Shown: piece by piece, positions 1 to 6,898 of the stretch
Layout of the letters: every line of letters begins with the position of its first letter
How positions within the stretch are numbered: the first letter of the stretch is position 1
Assembly (NCBI GenBank): GCA_041664945.1
Contig: JBAYJY010000149.1
Location: forward strand, 1 to 11,474
Direction of reading: 5' to 3'
DNA: 11,474 nt
DNA from: JBAYJY01 sp041664945
GTDB lineage: Bacteria; UBP15; UBA6099
Made by a program: the position numbers and the translations under genes
Notes under the pieces: generated by a model
Database searches by the model: none
Seen by the model: the letters and a program-made list of their open reading frames with translations, nothing else
What the model was told of the DNA's origin: nothing

Positions 1-74
1 AGCCCTTTTTCATTCATTTTTTTGAGATTCGGAAATTATGTCTGTTTTACCTATATGTACACACGGCTCAAGCG

Positions 75-104
75 TTCAAAAGCTTTTTTCAGCTTTGTTA
101 AAAT
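75..104 (+). promoter_or_regulatory. Putative promoter of the small zinc-finger-like gene
   Basis: A TTCAAA box (75-80) lies 18 bp before TAAAAT (99-104), which is preceded by TGT (96-98), giving an extended -10. Transcription would start near 111, leaving a leader of only about ten bases before the ATG at 119. An AAAGCT/AGCTTT hairpin (79-84 with 91-96) overlaps the promoter; it may belong to the end of an upstream gene outside the window. The boxes are visible; promoter activity is inferred. Confidence 0.35.
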
Positions 105-118
105 CTAATTGAACGGAA

Positions 119-334
119 ATGATGTTGAATGTTTATGTTGGAAGAAAGAAGAAGATCAGGTTTGATTTGATTCCAAACGACAAGACCGAGGAGTTTATAA
201 AAAGGTTCATGGAACTCGAAAAGGCGACAACTGAATTGAAAAATCAAAACGAGATGCCGATAAAATGGCGCTGCCTGAAATGCGGATGCGAAATTAAAAA
301 AAATAATTCATACTGCGACAAACATAAATCGTAA
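119..334 (+). CDS. Small zinc-finger-like protein of unknown function
   Basis: A 71-residue soluble protein that I do not recognise. The N-terminal 45 residues are charged and probably helical (RFMELEKATTELKNQNE). The C-terminus holds a cluster of possible metal ligands, C52-x2-C55-x-C57 followed by C66-x2-H69, as in a small zinc ribbon. It starts with two consecutive ATG codons (119 and 122); only a weak GGAA lies upstream, so either could be used. The DNA is AT-rich and codon use is rich in AAA and GAA, unlike the GC-rich genes to the right. This suggests recent acquisition or a fast-evolving accessory gene. No neighbour in the window hints at its job. Metal binding is inferred from Cys/His spacing only; a DNA-, RNA- or protein-binding adaptor is possible. 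Confidence 0.6.
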   Translation: MMLNVYVGRKKKIRFDLIPNDKTEEFIKRFMELEKATTELKNQNEMPIKWRCLKCGCEIKKNNSYCDKHKS

Positions 335-409
335 TTAATTATCCGGATCTATAGAATCTTACAGTTTTCGGATTTGTGCCCAGGCGAACAGCAAAAAGAG
401 GGGCAAAAA

Positions 410-547
410 CTAATCACGGGTTGCGCCGACTGCCCAGAGGAAAATTTGACATGTGCCGCCGAGAGCGAAAACTATTCCGGGCAGTAGAAAAACAATAGAT
501 AATTTTACAAAGAATATAAGAATCAGGCCGAGCAATAAGTGCCACAT
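410..547 (-). CDS. Possible small hydrophobic membrane protein, 45 residues
   Basis: A short ORF that begins MWHLLLGLILIFFVKLSIVF and ends TAG at 412-410. Nearly the whole product is hydrophobic, with two potential membrane segments (about residues 3-21 and 24-42) separated by a Pro-Gly turn. This pattern is unlikely in random DNA of this composition and resembles the single-gene membrane miniproteins common in bacterial intergenic regions. Against it: there is no convincing Shine-Dalgarno upstream of the ATG at 547, and a TATAAT-like string lies only a few bases before the start. It is convergent with the 119-334 gene. No family is recognised. It may be real or a chance hydrophobic frame. 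Confidence 0.3.
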   Translation of the reverse strand: MWHLLLGLILIFFVKLSIVFLLPGIVFALGGTCQIFLWAVGATRD

Positions 548-654
548 GTTTAAATTATAGAAAAACGATGATATCCGTCAATGAAATAGCTCAGGTGATA
601 TTTCGTACTGAAAGGCTGGTAGTTGGAAGTTCGGAAAAAGAAAAAGCTAAAAAG

Positions 655-685
655 CAGTAGACAGTAGACAGCAAACGGTAGACAG
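655..685. repeat. 7-bp tandem repeat (CAGTAGA-type)
   Basis: Four 7-bp units in a row, CAGTAGA (655-661), CAGTAGA (662-668), CAGCAAA (669-675) and CGGTAGA (676-682), plus a partial CAG. The array sits in non-coding AT-rich DNA. It is too short and degenerate for CRISPR. Slippage-prone heptamers of this kind often occur as scattered intergenic repeats; whether there are other copies in this genome cannot be seen here. Confidence 0.6.
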
Positions 686-754
686 GGAAAGAAAAAGAAG
701 AAAACAGAATTAAGAATATTATATTTGCCACGTTAGAAATAAGAATTGAGTTCT

Positions 755-865
755 GGATTGCTTCGGCATAAAACGCCTCGCAATGACGCGCTCTCTGTTC
801 GGGATTGCCGCCCACGCTTTCGCGGGGGCAGCCTAACAACAGCCCAAAAACAGCCGCCTCGCAAT
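755..865. repeat. Degenerate palindromic intergenic repeats
   Basis: Three related pieces lie downstream of the exporter permease. The first (755-788) starts GGATTGC and ends GCAATGACG, so ATTGC pairs with GCAAT around a short loop. The second (801-832) again starts GGATTGC and contains GCCCACGC facing GCGGGGGC, a GC-rich hairpin with a TTTC loop. The third (855-865) repeats the 11-mer CGCCTCGCAAT found at 774-784. The 548-874 stretch otherwise shows no gene. These look like REP-type dispersed palindromes; they could also stabilise or end the exporter mRNA arriving from the right. Confidence 0.5.
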
Positions 866-874
866 AATAATTAA

Positions 875-1666
875 TTACTCCGACATTTTGAGGATTGTGC
901 CGATCCGTTTCGCGCGGCGGACGGCGAGGTAATGCAGAAGGTAAAATCCGACGATGTAGACGGCGGAAAGTATATAGCCTTTCGCAAGCGCGTCCGGAAC
1001 GACGCGGACGCCGTAGAACCCGCGATAGTATTCGAGGAAGTAAGTGAGCGGAATCGAATAGCCGATGGCGCGCAGAGAGGCGGGCAGCACGCTCACGGGG
1101 TAGTATATTCCGCAAACGAGCAGCAACAGGCTGACGATCGACCACGTGGCGATCTCGGCCCGCATTCCGAATGTATAGAGCAGAACGATTATGATCATCC
1201 CGACGATCAGGCCGGACAGGAACAGTCCGCTGACGAAGATGAGTGTCGGTCCGACGCCGCACGCGGCGATGTTGAACTTGAAAATCAGGCGTATGAAAAC
1301 GGCGATAACCGCGAACGTGAGCGACGCGCGGATCATGCCGAACAGCCACGCGCCGAGCAGGTAGTGCCGCCCGCTGACGGGCGCGACGACGGTGTGCTTC
1401 ATGCTCTTGCTCCACATCTCGAACATGAGCGAGTACGAGACGTCGAGCTGGCAGGTCTGCAACACGCTCATGGCGATGACGCCGGACAGCACGACGGAGA
1501 CGTTGCGCGCGCCGGGGTTCAGATACGCGAGCATGAAACCGATGGAGAGCACGGCGATGAACGGCCAGTAAACGACGTCGGCCATCATGAAAACATTTCG
1601 CCTCATCATCGTGAAGTTGCGATATGTAAACGCCAGCGTTTTTGTTATCTCACTGCGTAAGTTCAA
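875..1666 (-). CDS. ABC-2 type transporter permease
   Basis: A 263-residue inner-membrane permease of the ABC-2 family. It shows about six hydrophobic segments (near residues 33-50, 57-75, 105-128, 140-165, 172-193 and 231-248). The family-like stretch GIYYPVSVLP (187-196), followed by SIPLTYFLEYYRG (204-216), is characteristic of ABC-2 exporters. The start is TTG at 1666, supported by a GGAGG site nine bases upstream; no ATG occurs before residue 20. The first 17 bp overlap the end of the ATPase gene, so the two are translationally coupled and should form one transporter (two ATPases plus two permeases). Family members export drugs, polysaccharides, lipids or haem-related cargo; the substrate cannot be told here. 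Only repeats lie downstream. Confidence 0.9.
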   Translation of the reverse strand: MNLRSEITKTLAFTYRNFTMMRRNVFMMADVVYWPFIAVLSIGFMLAYLNPGARNVSVVLSGVIAMSVLQTCQLDVSYSLMFEMWSKSMKHTVVAPVSGRHYLLGAWLFGMIRASLTFAVIAVFIRLIFKFNIAACGVGPTLIFVSGLFLSGLIVGMIIIVLLYTFGMRAEIATWSIVSLLLLVCGIYYPVSVLPASLRAIGYSIPLTYFLEYYRGFYGVRVVPDALAKGYILSAVYIVGFYLLHYLAVRRAKRIGTILKMSE

Positions 1667-2411
1667 GAAAAACGTCCTCCATGGTCGGCTGGGCGACCTT
1701 GAACTCTACTTTTTTCATCAGCTCGCCGGGAGTGTCCTCGGCGATGACGCGTCCCTCGCGCAGAAAGACGACGCGGCCGCAGAGTTCCTCGACCTCCCGC
1801 ATATAGTGCGTGGTGAGCAGAATGGTGATGCCGCGCGCGGCGTGTGTGTCGCGGATGATCCCGCGCATCTTGATCGCCATGTATGGGTCGAGGCCGAGCG
1901 TGGGCTCGTCGAGAAACAGCAACTTCGGCTCGGAAATCAGCGACTTCGCGAGCGCGACGCGCTGTTTCGTGCCGGTCGAAAGCTCGTCGTAGCGCGTATT
2001 GCGGTATTCGCCGAGCTCCATGAGTTCGATCAAATCAGCGATGCGCCGCCGCCGCGTCGCCCCGGAAATTCCGTACAGGCGCGCGTAGAACGAAAGGTTC
2101 TCGGAGACGCTCATGCTCCACATGAAATTGGGATTGCCGCTGCAAAGGTTCATCATGCCGCGAACGTATTGCGCGTGCCGGGTGACGTCGCGGCCGAACA
2201 CGCGAATCGACCCGCTGTCGGGCGAGATCAGATTCGAGATCAGAGACAGGAGCGTCGTTTTCCCCGCGCCGTTCGGGCCGAGTACGCCGTAAATCACGCC
2301 CTCCGGCACGTTGAGAGACACGTTGTCCAGAACCAGCTTCCGCTTGCGCCCCATGAATCCGGTCGGGTACGTTTTCGTCACGCTGTCAATTTCAATCACA
2401 TTCGCAGCCAT
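1650..2411 (-). CDS. ABC-2 type transporter ATP-binding protein
   Basis: A 253-residue cytoplasmic ATPase that drives the permease encoded next to it. Visible motifs are Walker A GPNGAGKT (45-52), the ABC signature as LSTGTKQR (144-151) in place of LSGGQ, Walker B LLFLDE (164-169), D-loop GLDP (173-176) and the switch His in TTHYM (202). The usual Q-loop glutamine is absent: the region reads LCSGNPNFMWSMSV (89-102), with Gly or Ser where Gln is expected. The STG-K-Q signature and altered Q-loop fit the ABC-2 exporter branch rather than importers. The C-terminus ends in the MEDVFLELT motif usual for this group. The gene starts at ATG 2411; a TATACT box lies only about ten bases upstream with no good -35, so a very short leader is possible. 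Substrate unknown. Confidence 0.93.
   Translation of the reverse strand: MAANVIEIDSVTKTYPTGFMGRKRKLVLDNVSLNVPEGVIYGVLGPNGAGKTTLLSLISNLISPDSGSIRVFGRDVTRHAQYVRGMMNLCSGNPNFMWSMSVSENLSFYARLYGISGATRRRRIADLIELMELGEYRNTRYDELSTGTKQRVALAKSLISEPKLLFLDEPTLGLDPYMAIKMRGIIRDTHAARGITILLTTHYMREVEELCGRVVFLREGRVIAEDTPGELMKKVEFKVAQPTMEDVFLELTQ
1676..1680 (-). promoter_or_regulatory. Shine-Dalgarno supporting the TTG start of the permease
   Basis: On the minus strand GGAGG occurs inside the end of the ATPase gene, nine bases before the TTG at 1666-1664. It decides in favour of this start over the later Met-Met pair at residues 20-21. Confidence 0.6.
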
Positions 2412-2554
2412 ACCTGATTAGTATAAGCGACATTGCCGGACCGGGAAAGAAATCGGCGAGACTTTCTCTGATTTTACACCCCATTCCCCTGCCCCGTTTT
2501 ATGTCGTTTCCTTCTCCCGCTCCCGCCCCGGCGCGTCTTTTTCACCGCCGTTCG

Positions 2555-2584
2555 TTGCGCATTGAGCTGTTAATAGAGTAATAT
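2555..2584 (+). promoter_or_regulatory. Putative promoter of the patatin/propeller operon
   Basis: TTGCGC (2555-2560) and TAATAT (2579-2584) are 18 bp apart in the 247-bp gap between the divergent ATPase and patatin genes. The transcript would start near 2592, giving a leader of about 65 bases that contains the hairpin at 2611-2647. Sequence match only. Confidence 0.4.
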
Positions 2585-2610
2585 AAGTAAAGAATACAGT
2601 AATCCAACGT

Positions 2611-2647
2611 GTTGCGGCGGAGCCGGCGGAAGCGCCGCCTGCGCAAC
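2611..2647 (+). other. GC-rich hairpin in the patatin leader
   Basis: GTTGCGGCGG (2611-2620) can pair with CCGCC (2635-2639) and GCAAC (2643-2647) across a small bulge, closing a loop of about 14 bases. The hairpin ends three bases before the GGAG ribosome site (2650-2653). It could limit ribosome access or protect the mRNA 5' end. Pairing is read by eye; regulation is inference. Confidence 0.4.
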
Positions 2648-2649
2648 GC

Positions 2650-2653
2650 GGAG
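2650..2653 (+). promoter_or_regulatory. Shine-Dalgarno supporting the GTG start of the patatin gene
   Basis: GGAG stands five bases before GTG at 2659. The frame is open back to a TAA at 2584-2586 but contains no other ATG, GTG or TTG, so this is the first usable start. Confidence 0.5.
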
Positions 2654-2658
2654 ACGGG

Positions 2659-4074
2659 GTGATCGCCATCGCTGGAAAGATCAACGAGTTTGTGCATCGC
2701 GGAGAAGGTGAAAAAGAAGTAATAGACCTGCGCGAGAAGAAACGCATTGCGTTCGTGGGCAGCGGCGGCGCCGCAAAGGCCTTGTGGTACCATCTGGGCG
2801 TAATCAAAGCGCTCGAAGAGGAAGGCATAGGCGTCAAAGGTTACGGACAGCCCTACGAGATTTCCGAAATCGTCGGCTCAAGCGCCGGCTCGCTGTTCGG
2901 CGCGTTCGTATCGAATAATTTCTCATACGACACCATCGCGAAGTTCCTCGACGAAAAACCGTTCCACGAATATTTCTTCAACCTGCGTCCGCGCGAAAAG
3001 GGGAAGATGTACGGCCTCTCCTATTACGACGTGCTGCCTCCGAACATCCCGACGTTCAACGAGGCGCTCCAGCGCGCGAAGGAAGTTCTCGATTTCAAGC
3101 GCTACGGATCGCTGGCGAACGACATCGGCGAATACGCGCGCGCGTTCATTCCGGAATTCTTGCGCACGCGGGACCTCGAAGCCAGCCTCGAACGCGTCAT
3201 CGAGGACTACGGCGACGTTGACTACTTCGGGCTTGAGAGCATCGCCCGCGAGCTCATCCGGGTCCCGGCGCTGTCGAACACAGACCGAATCGAAAAGTAT
3301 CTTGAAAACGTGCTTGAGATAAACGACTTCCGGCAGTTGCAGCGCGAGCGCGGGATAGACATGTACGTGATCGCCTCCGAGCTGGACAGGCCGCGCAAGG
3401 CCATGTTCGGCCCGAAACGCTCCCCCTACACCGCCGACCCTTGGGCCGACCGCTACATCGACTCGATACCAATCGCGACCGCCTGCGCCGCCTCCTGCTC
3501 GCTGCCGCTCATCTACCGCCCGAAACAACTGATCGTCGAAGGCGAGAAAATCTTCTACATCGACGGCGAAATCAAAAAAACGCTCAGCACACACGTCCCG
3601 CGCGAAAACGGCGCCGACCTCATCATCATCTCTCACACGCTCGAACCATATCAGTATGAGGAACGATGGGGCTCCATCAACAAGTACGGCCTCGTCGGCA
3701 TATTCATTCAGTCCGTTTACATCATGGTCGCTCAAAAAATCAGGTCCGCGTGGCAGTCGGTCGCCGTTCGCCGCGAGATTTTCGACTACCTCTCGACGCC
3801 CGGTTTCCAGAAAGACCTCGAAGCCGTCCTTAAAGACGTCAACTCGAACGACCGCAAAAAAGTTAAAAAAGCCGTAACGGAATTTCTGAAGGACAAAATC
3901 TGCGACATGCTGCAACTCGACCTCAACCTTCAGTATCTCTATTTCCCGTCCTCGTCTGAGATCTTCTGGATGGACCATTTCAATATTTTCCCGCACTACA
4001 TGAGAAAGCTTGTGAACAGCGGCTACAACCGCGCGAAACAGATTTTGAATGACAACTACACCCTGATAAAGTAG
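2659..4074 (+). CDS. Patatin-like phospholipase family protein
   Basis: A 471-residue predicted lipid acyl hydrolase of the patatin family, which cleaves acyl chains from phospholipids or other lipids with a Ser-Asp dyad. The glycine-rich oxyanion loop is GSGGAAKA (35-42), the nucleophile elbow is GSSAG (73-77, Ser75), and the catalytic Asp is in IDGE (301-304), where most members have DGG or DGA. Residues 80-260 include an insertion with acidic and aromatic segments between the two halves of the dyad. The C-terminal 140 residues are a charged extension (for example NSNDRKKVKKAVTEF) beyond the usual core. There is no signal peptide, so it probably acts in the cytoplasm or at the inner face of the membrane. 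A secreted propeller gene follows after 33 bp, likely in the same operon. The lipid substrate is unknown. Confidence 0.88.
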   Translation: MIAIAGKINEFVHRGEGEKEVIDLREKKRIAFVGSGGAAKALWYHLGVIKALEEEGIGVKGYGQPYEISEIVGSSAGSLFGAFVSNNFSYDTIAKFLDEKPFHEYFFNLRPREKGKMYGLSYYDVLPPNIPTFNEALQRAKEVLDFKRYGSLANDIGEYARAFIPEFLRTRDLEASLERVIEDYGDVDYFGLESIARELIRVPALSNTDRIEKYLENVLEINDFRQLQRERGIDMYVIASELDRPRKAMFGPKRSPYTADPWADRYIDSIPIATACAASCSLPLIYRPKQLIVEGEKIFYIDGEIKKTLSTHVPRENGADLIIISHTLEPYQYEERWGSINKYGLVGIFIQSVYIMVAQKIRSAWQSVAVRREIFDYLSTPGFQKDLEAVLKDVNSNDRKKVKKAVTEFLKDKICDMLQLDLNLQYLYFPSSSEIFWMDHFNIFPHYMRKLVNSGYNRAKQILNDNYTLIK

Positions 4075-4107
4075 CAAGGCGCCGGGTTAAGGGAATACAA
4101 GGCAGGA

Positions 4108-5298
4108 ATGAAGCGAACTAATGCGACAATAGCGGTTTTGGCCCTCGCGGCGTTTGCCGTGTTCGCCGCGCCGGCAGTGAGCGCCGGCAAACTGCCGGCC
4201 GGCGTCGTTAAGTTCGACACAGACTCGCCCTCAACCGGCGAGTTCAAACGCCGGGACATCGGATACCAGACAAACGCCGCGCTGGTTTACGGCGGCTACC
4301 TATGGCTCGGTAGACAGGGCGGCATCAGAAAGTTCGACCGCATCACGGGCAAATGGGAATTCTTCATGTACGACGGCTCGATCTGCCCCGGCTTCGGCAC
4401 GATCGCCATCGTTCCCGACCCGCCCTATATATGGGCGCGCCTCCAGAACACCGGAACTCTTTGCAGATTCAATCCGAAAGACAATTCGTGGTATTCGATG
4501 AAACACTGGTCCATCATCGAACACGCCGGTTCAGGCAGCCAGGTCAAGTTCACGCCCGACTTCATATACTACGCCGGCGAAGGCGGCCCGGGCTGGCAGG
4601 GCTTAAACATAATCGACCGCAAAAAAGAACGCTGGGTCAAGCTCTACCGCTCCAAACCAATCAGCGCCATGCTGATCGAGCCTCGCTTTATGTGGCTCGG
4701 CGTTCCGGCCGGCCTCCTGCGCATTAACCGCGTAACAGAGGAATACACCTACTTCCAGCCCTCGGAACACGGCGGCGGCGCTTTCATCAAAGAAATCCTC
4801 CCCATTCCCGGCGCGCTCGCTATCGCCACTATCGGAGACCACACCGGCGTTCTCGGCGACAAACTCACTATTTCCAAAGATCACATCAACGTCTACATCA
4901 AAAGAGAAAAAAAGTGGTACACCTACAAAAACAACGAATACACAAAGCTCTCCAAGGATATAGATACCGGCAAAATTTTCATCACTAATCTTTTTACTCA
5001 TCCCGGCATTCTCATCCTTCGCAACGGCAAATGGTCGCTCATTTCTTCAGCCAACGGGCTGCCGTCGGACGAAGTTCTTAGCCTGGACAAAGACGACAAA
5101 ACGCTTTACGCCGCCACTCTCGGCGGCCTCGCCGCCCTCGACATCAAAACGCTTAAACCGAAGGACATCAATCTCCACATCTTCCGCTCTTTGCGCGGCG
5201 CGCGCCGCGTGATCTCGGACGGCGAGTTCCTCTGGGTCTTCACCAGCCGCAACCTGTTCCGCGTAAACAAAAAAGATCTATTCTCATTCCCCCGATAA
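4108..5298 (+). CDS. Secreted beta-propeller protein (two-component-regulator-propeller type)
   Basis: A 396-residue exported protein. A classic signal peptide (MKR, hydrophobic core 8-20, cleavage after AVSA at 23-26) sends it across the inner membrane. The mature part is a series of beta-propeller blades recognisable by the pattern 'hydrophobic-W-L-G-x-GG-hydrophobic-x-(K/R)-(F/I)': YLWLGRQGGIRKFDR (64-78), YIWA...LCRFNPK (107-124), FMWLGVPAGLLRINR (194-208), LYAATLGGLAALD (333-345) and FLWVFTSRNLFRVNK (374-388). The stretch ANGLPSDEVLSL (315-326) is the hallmark of Reg_prop repeats. I count six to eight blades, most likely a seven-bladed ring. Unlike sensor kinases with such propellers, this one has no kinase or output domain, so it is probably a periplasmic or surface binding scaffold. 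AAGG precedes the ATG by five bases. Confidence 0.8.
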   Translation: MKRTNATIAVLALAAFAVFAAPAVSAGKLPAGVVKFDTDSPSTGEFKRRDIGYQTNAALVYGGYLWLGRQGGIRKFDRITGKWEFFMYDGSICPGFGTIAIVPDPPYIWARLQNTGTLCRFNPKDNSWYSMKHWSIIEHAGSGSQVKFTPDFIYYAGEGGPGWQGLNIIDRKKERWVKLYRSKPISAMLIEPRFMWLGVPAGLLRINRVTEEYTYFQPSEHGGGAFIKEILPIPGALAIATIGDHTGVLGDKLTISKDHINVYIKREKKWYTYKNNEYTKLSKDIDTGKIFITNLFTHPGILILRNGKWSLISSANGLPSDEVLSLDKDDKTLYAATLGGLAALDIKTLKPKDINLHIFRSLRGARRVISDGEFLWVFTSRNLFRVNKKDLFSFPR

Positions 5299-5353
5299 TC
5301 AGCGGCGGCGAATAACGATATTTACAGCGCTTGAAATTACCACGCGGGAACTG

Positions 5354-5362
5354 TGTTATAAT
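5354..5362 (+). promoter_or_regulatory. Extended -10 promoter of the DUF4013 gene
   Basis: TGTTATAAT combines a TGn element with a perfect TATAAT (5357-5362), so a strong -35 is not required; TTGAAA at 5331-5336 is 20 bp away, too far to be ideal. Transcription would begin near 5369, about 55 bases before the ATG. Inside the leader the 8-mer CGGTTGAA occurs twice, at 5379-5386 and 5388-5395, a possible regulator site. This is the best promoter match in the window. Confidence 0.6.
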
Positions 5363-5424
5363 TTATTAAGATGAATATCGGTTGAACCGGTTGAAAGAAA
5401 TTGTGAACGGGAAAGGAGAAACAT

Positions 5425-6282
5425 ATGTTCTGCAGTAAATGTGGGACTAAAGTTCCCGACGGATCCAACAATTGCCCGAACTGCGGAAAGCCGATGCCGG
5501 CTCCGAAGCAGTCCGCGCCTCAACATCCTGCGGCCGCGCAACCTCCAAGCCACACCGCCCCGGCGCCGCACGTTCCAAGCGCGCTGCCTTATAATCCGCC
5601 GCCTCCTCCTCCCCCGCCTCCGGCGGGCGCAGCGGTCCCGACCGGCAGCCTCGACATCGGCCGCAGCTTCTCGTTCGCCTTTCAGGACAGCGACTGGTGG
5701 AAAAAATGCCTCGTCCTCGGCCTGATCTCGCTGATCCCAATTGTCGGCTGGTTCGTCCTTGTAGGATACTACATAGAAGTGGCGAAACGTTCCGCATCAG
5801 GTTCTGACCTGCCGCTTCCCGATATCGATTTCGGCGGTCATCTTTCTGTTGGTTTCTCATATTTTTTAGCTTTCTTCTGTTTTGGTTTAGCGGCCATGGC
5901 GGTTGTAATGGTTATATACCTTCCCTTAATGTTTTTAGGCAAAATGCCCGGAATCGGAGTTGTCTTCGGGGTTTTGGGATCTCTGGTCGCATTCGTTTTT
6001 TATGTCGTTATGTATCTGTATATGTTCGCGGGGCAGGCAGTCTCTATTATGGAAGATAACCCTTGGGCGATCTTTCAGGTCAAGCGCATACTGCCGGGCT
6101 TAAAAGCCAACCTGTTGAATTGTTTCCTCGTTCTGCTTTTGCTAATGGCCTACGGCATTATCGGCTACGCCGGCTTGATCGCCTGCGGCGTCGGAATTCT
6201 GATCTCTTTTCCGCTCTCGATGCTTATGTTCGGCAACATTCTCGGACAACTCGGAAAGATCCTGAAGAAATCGGGCGTATAA
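5425..6282 (+). CDS. Zinc-ribbon, polyproline and DUF4013 membrane protein
   Basis: A 285-residue integral membrane protein with three parts. The first 25 residues are a zinc ribbon, C3-x2-C6 and C17-x2-C20, of the 'FCSKCGT...CPNCGK' type. Residues 26-72 are a flexible Pro/Ala-rich linker with nine prolines in a row (58-66). Residues 75-283 match DUF4013: WWKKCLVLGLISLIPIVGW (91-109), then a GYYIEVAKR turn (114-122) and LPLPDIDFGGH (129-139), followed by hydrophobic segments near 141-170, 176-202 and 228-270. Start is ATG with a strong AGGAG six to eight bases upstream and an own promoter. DUF4013 proteins have no established function; zinc-ribbon fusions are common in bacteria and archaea and suggest a cytoplasmic N-terminal adaptor. 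The terminal KKSG faces the cytoplasm if the positive-inside rule holds. Confidence 0.85.
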   Translation: MFCSKCGTKVPDGSNNCPNCGKPMPAPKQSAPQHPAAAQPPSHTAPAPHVPSALPYNPPPPPPPPPAGAAVPTGSLDIGRSFSFAFQDSDWWKKCLVLGLISLIPIVGWFVLVGYYIEVAKRSASGSDLPLPDIDFGGHLSVGFSYFLAFFCFGLAAMAVVMVIYLPLMFLGKMPGIGVVFGVLGSLVAFVFYVVMYLYMFAGQAVSIMEDNPWAIFQVKRILPGLKANLLNCFLVLLLLMAYGIIGYAGLIACGVGILISFPLSMLMFGNILGQLGKILKKSGV

Positions 6283-6450
6283 AAGCCGTCTGCTGCCAAT
6301 AGTAAAAAGAAGAATTCACACGGGCAAACCTTGTGTTCGCCCCGCTTCGGCGCCATAATCGTTGGAGCGGTTTCCATAGCCGCCCATTGCTGATAAGTTA
6401 ATTGCATTAAAGACACGGAGCCGAGGAACGAACAGTTCCGAAGCTTCTCC

Positions 6451-6456
6451 GGGAGG
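6451..6456 (+). promoter_or_regulatory. Shine-Dalgarno supporting the TTG start of the DUF3467 gene
   Basis: GGGAGG sits six bases before TTG at 6463, an ideal distance. The alternative ATG codons at 6474 (out of frame) and 6487 (in frame) have no comparable site. The 180-bp gap before it (6283-6462) holds a small GGAAC/GTTCC hairpin (6425-6439) and otherwise nothing I recognise. Confidence 0.6.
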
Positions 6457-6462
6457 ATCGCC

Positions 6463-6771
6463 TTGAAAAAGAATGAAGAAACTGAGATGAAAACTGAGAT
6501 GAGCGAAGCGGCGCGATACGGCGAATACGCCAACTTCGTAAAAATTCAACATTCAGGAATTGATTTCAGATTCGATTTCGCGAAGATAGTGCCGGAGGAC
6601 AACACGCTGTTCGTGCACACCCGGCTGTTCATGAGCCCGATCCACGCGAAACTGTTCATGAAAGCGCTTGAGGACAACATCGAGAAATACGAGAAGTCAT
6701 TCGGCTTGATACAACTCAAGATCGAAAAAGGCGTGCCGATCACCGGCCTGCCCTCAACAGAAATGCATTAG
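6463..6771 (+). CDS. DUF3467 domain-containing protein
   Basis: A 102-residue soluble protein starting with TTG. Residues 18-84 match the DUF3467 pattern: an opening YANFVKIQHS, the FRFDFAKIVP strand, the conserved R-x-F-M-S-P-x-H-A-K segment (54-63) and the closing ALEDNIEKYEKSFG (67-80). The N-terminus is charged and probably disordered (KKNEETEMKTEMSE). DUF3467 proteins are small, widespread and without known function; related architectures hint at a role in protein or phospho-signalling complexes, but nothing here proves it. It stands alone between the DUF4013 gene and the CBS-phosphatase gene, with a hairpin right after its stop codon, so it is probably transcribed separately from the phosphatase. 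Confidence 0.8.
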   Translation: MKKNEETEMKTEMSEAARYGEYANFVKIQHSGIDFRFDFAKIVPEDNTLFVHTRLFMSPIHAKLFMKALEDNIEKYEKSFGLIQLKIEKGVPITGLPSTEMH

Positions 6772-6797
6772 GCGAAAAGCGATATACGGCTTTCGCC
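6771..6797 (+). terminator. Hairpin after the DUF3467 gene, probable terminator
   Basis: GGCGAAA (6771-6777) pairs perfectly with TTTCGCC (6791-6797), extended by GC/GC across one bulged A, with a loop of about eight bases. It starts in the last base of the stop codon. The downstream tract is only TTTCGG, so termination may be weak or factor-dependent. Confidence 0.45.
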
Positions 6798-6883
6798 TTT
6801 CGGCCATAACGAAATGTTTTCGGAATCGCCGTTTTCAATATTTCGCCTTATCCAACATTATTTTCGAAAATTGCCTCCGCCCC

Positions 6884-6898
6884 ATTTGCGCTGCAAAT
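6884..6898. promoter_or_regulatory. Inverted repeat 1, possible operator at the -35 of the phosphatase promoter
   Basis: ATTTGC-GCT-GCAAAT is a perfect 6-bp inverted repeat with a 3-bp spacer. It covers the presumed -35 box TTGCGC (6886-6891). Its half-site TTTGC/GCAAA recurs in the repeat at 6919-6935, suggesting a dimeric regulator. Confidence 0.4.

Noticed and set aside
1..108. Open plus-strand frame from the left edge to TAA at 106-108
   Set aside because: 35 codons rich in Phe and Ser with no domain signal; it could be the tail of an upstream gene, but AT-rich DNA gives such frames by chance. A minus-strand ATG at 17 leaving the window is likewise unsupported.
932..2417. Long plus-strand frames (242 and 276 codons) opposite the ABC exporter genes
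   Set aside because: Products are rich in Asp, Arg, His and Gln with no domain. The minus strand carries complete Walker motifs and membrane segments.
2923..4077. 384-codon ORF on the minus strand opposite the patatin gene
   Set aside because: It is the shadow of a GC-rich coding frame: low-complexity, Arg/Val/Asp-rich, without any motif, while the plus strand shows patatin catalytic motifs.
6283..6462. Possible riboswitch or small RNA before the DUF3467 gene
   Set aside because: Only one 5-bp hairpin (6425-6439) is visible and no known riboswitch core could be recognised.
6165..6533. 122-codon minus-strand frame across the DUF4013/DUF3467 gap
   Set aside because: It overlaps both supported genes and shows no recognisable domain or ribosome site.
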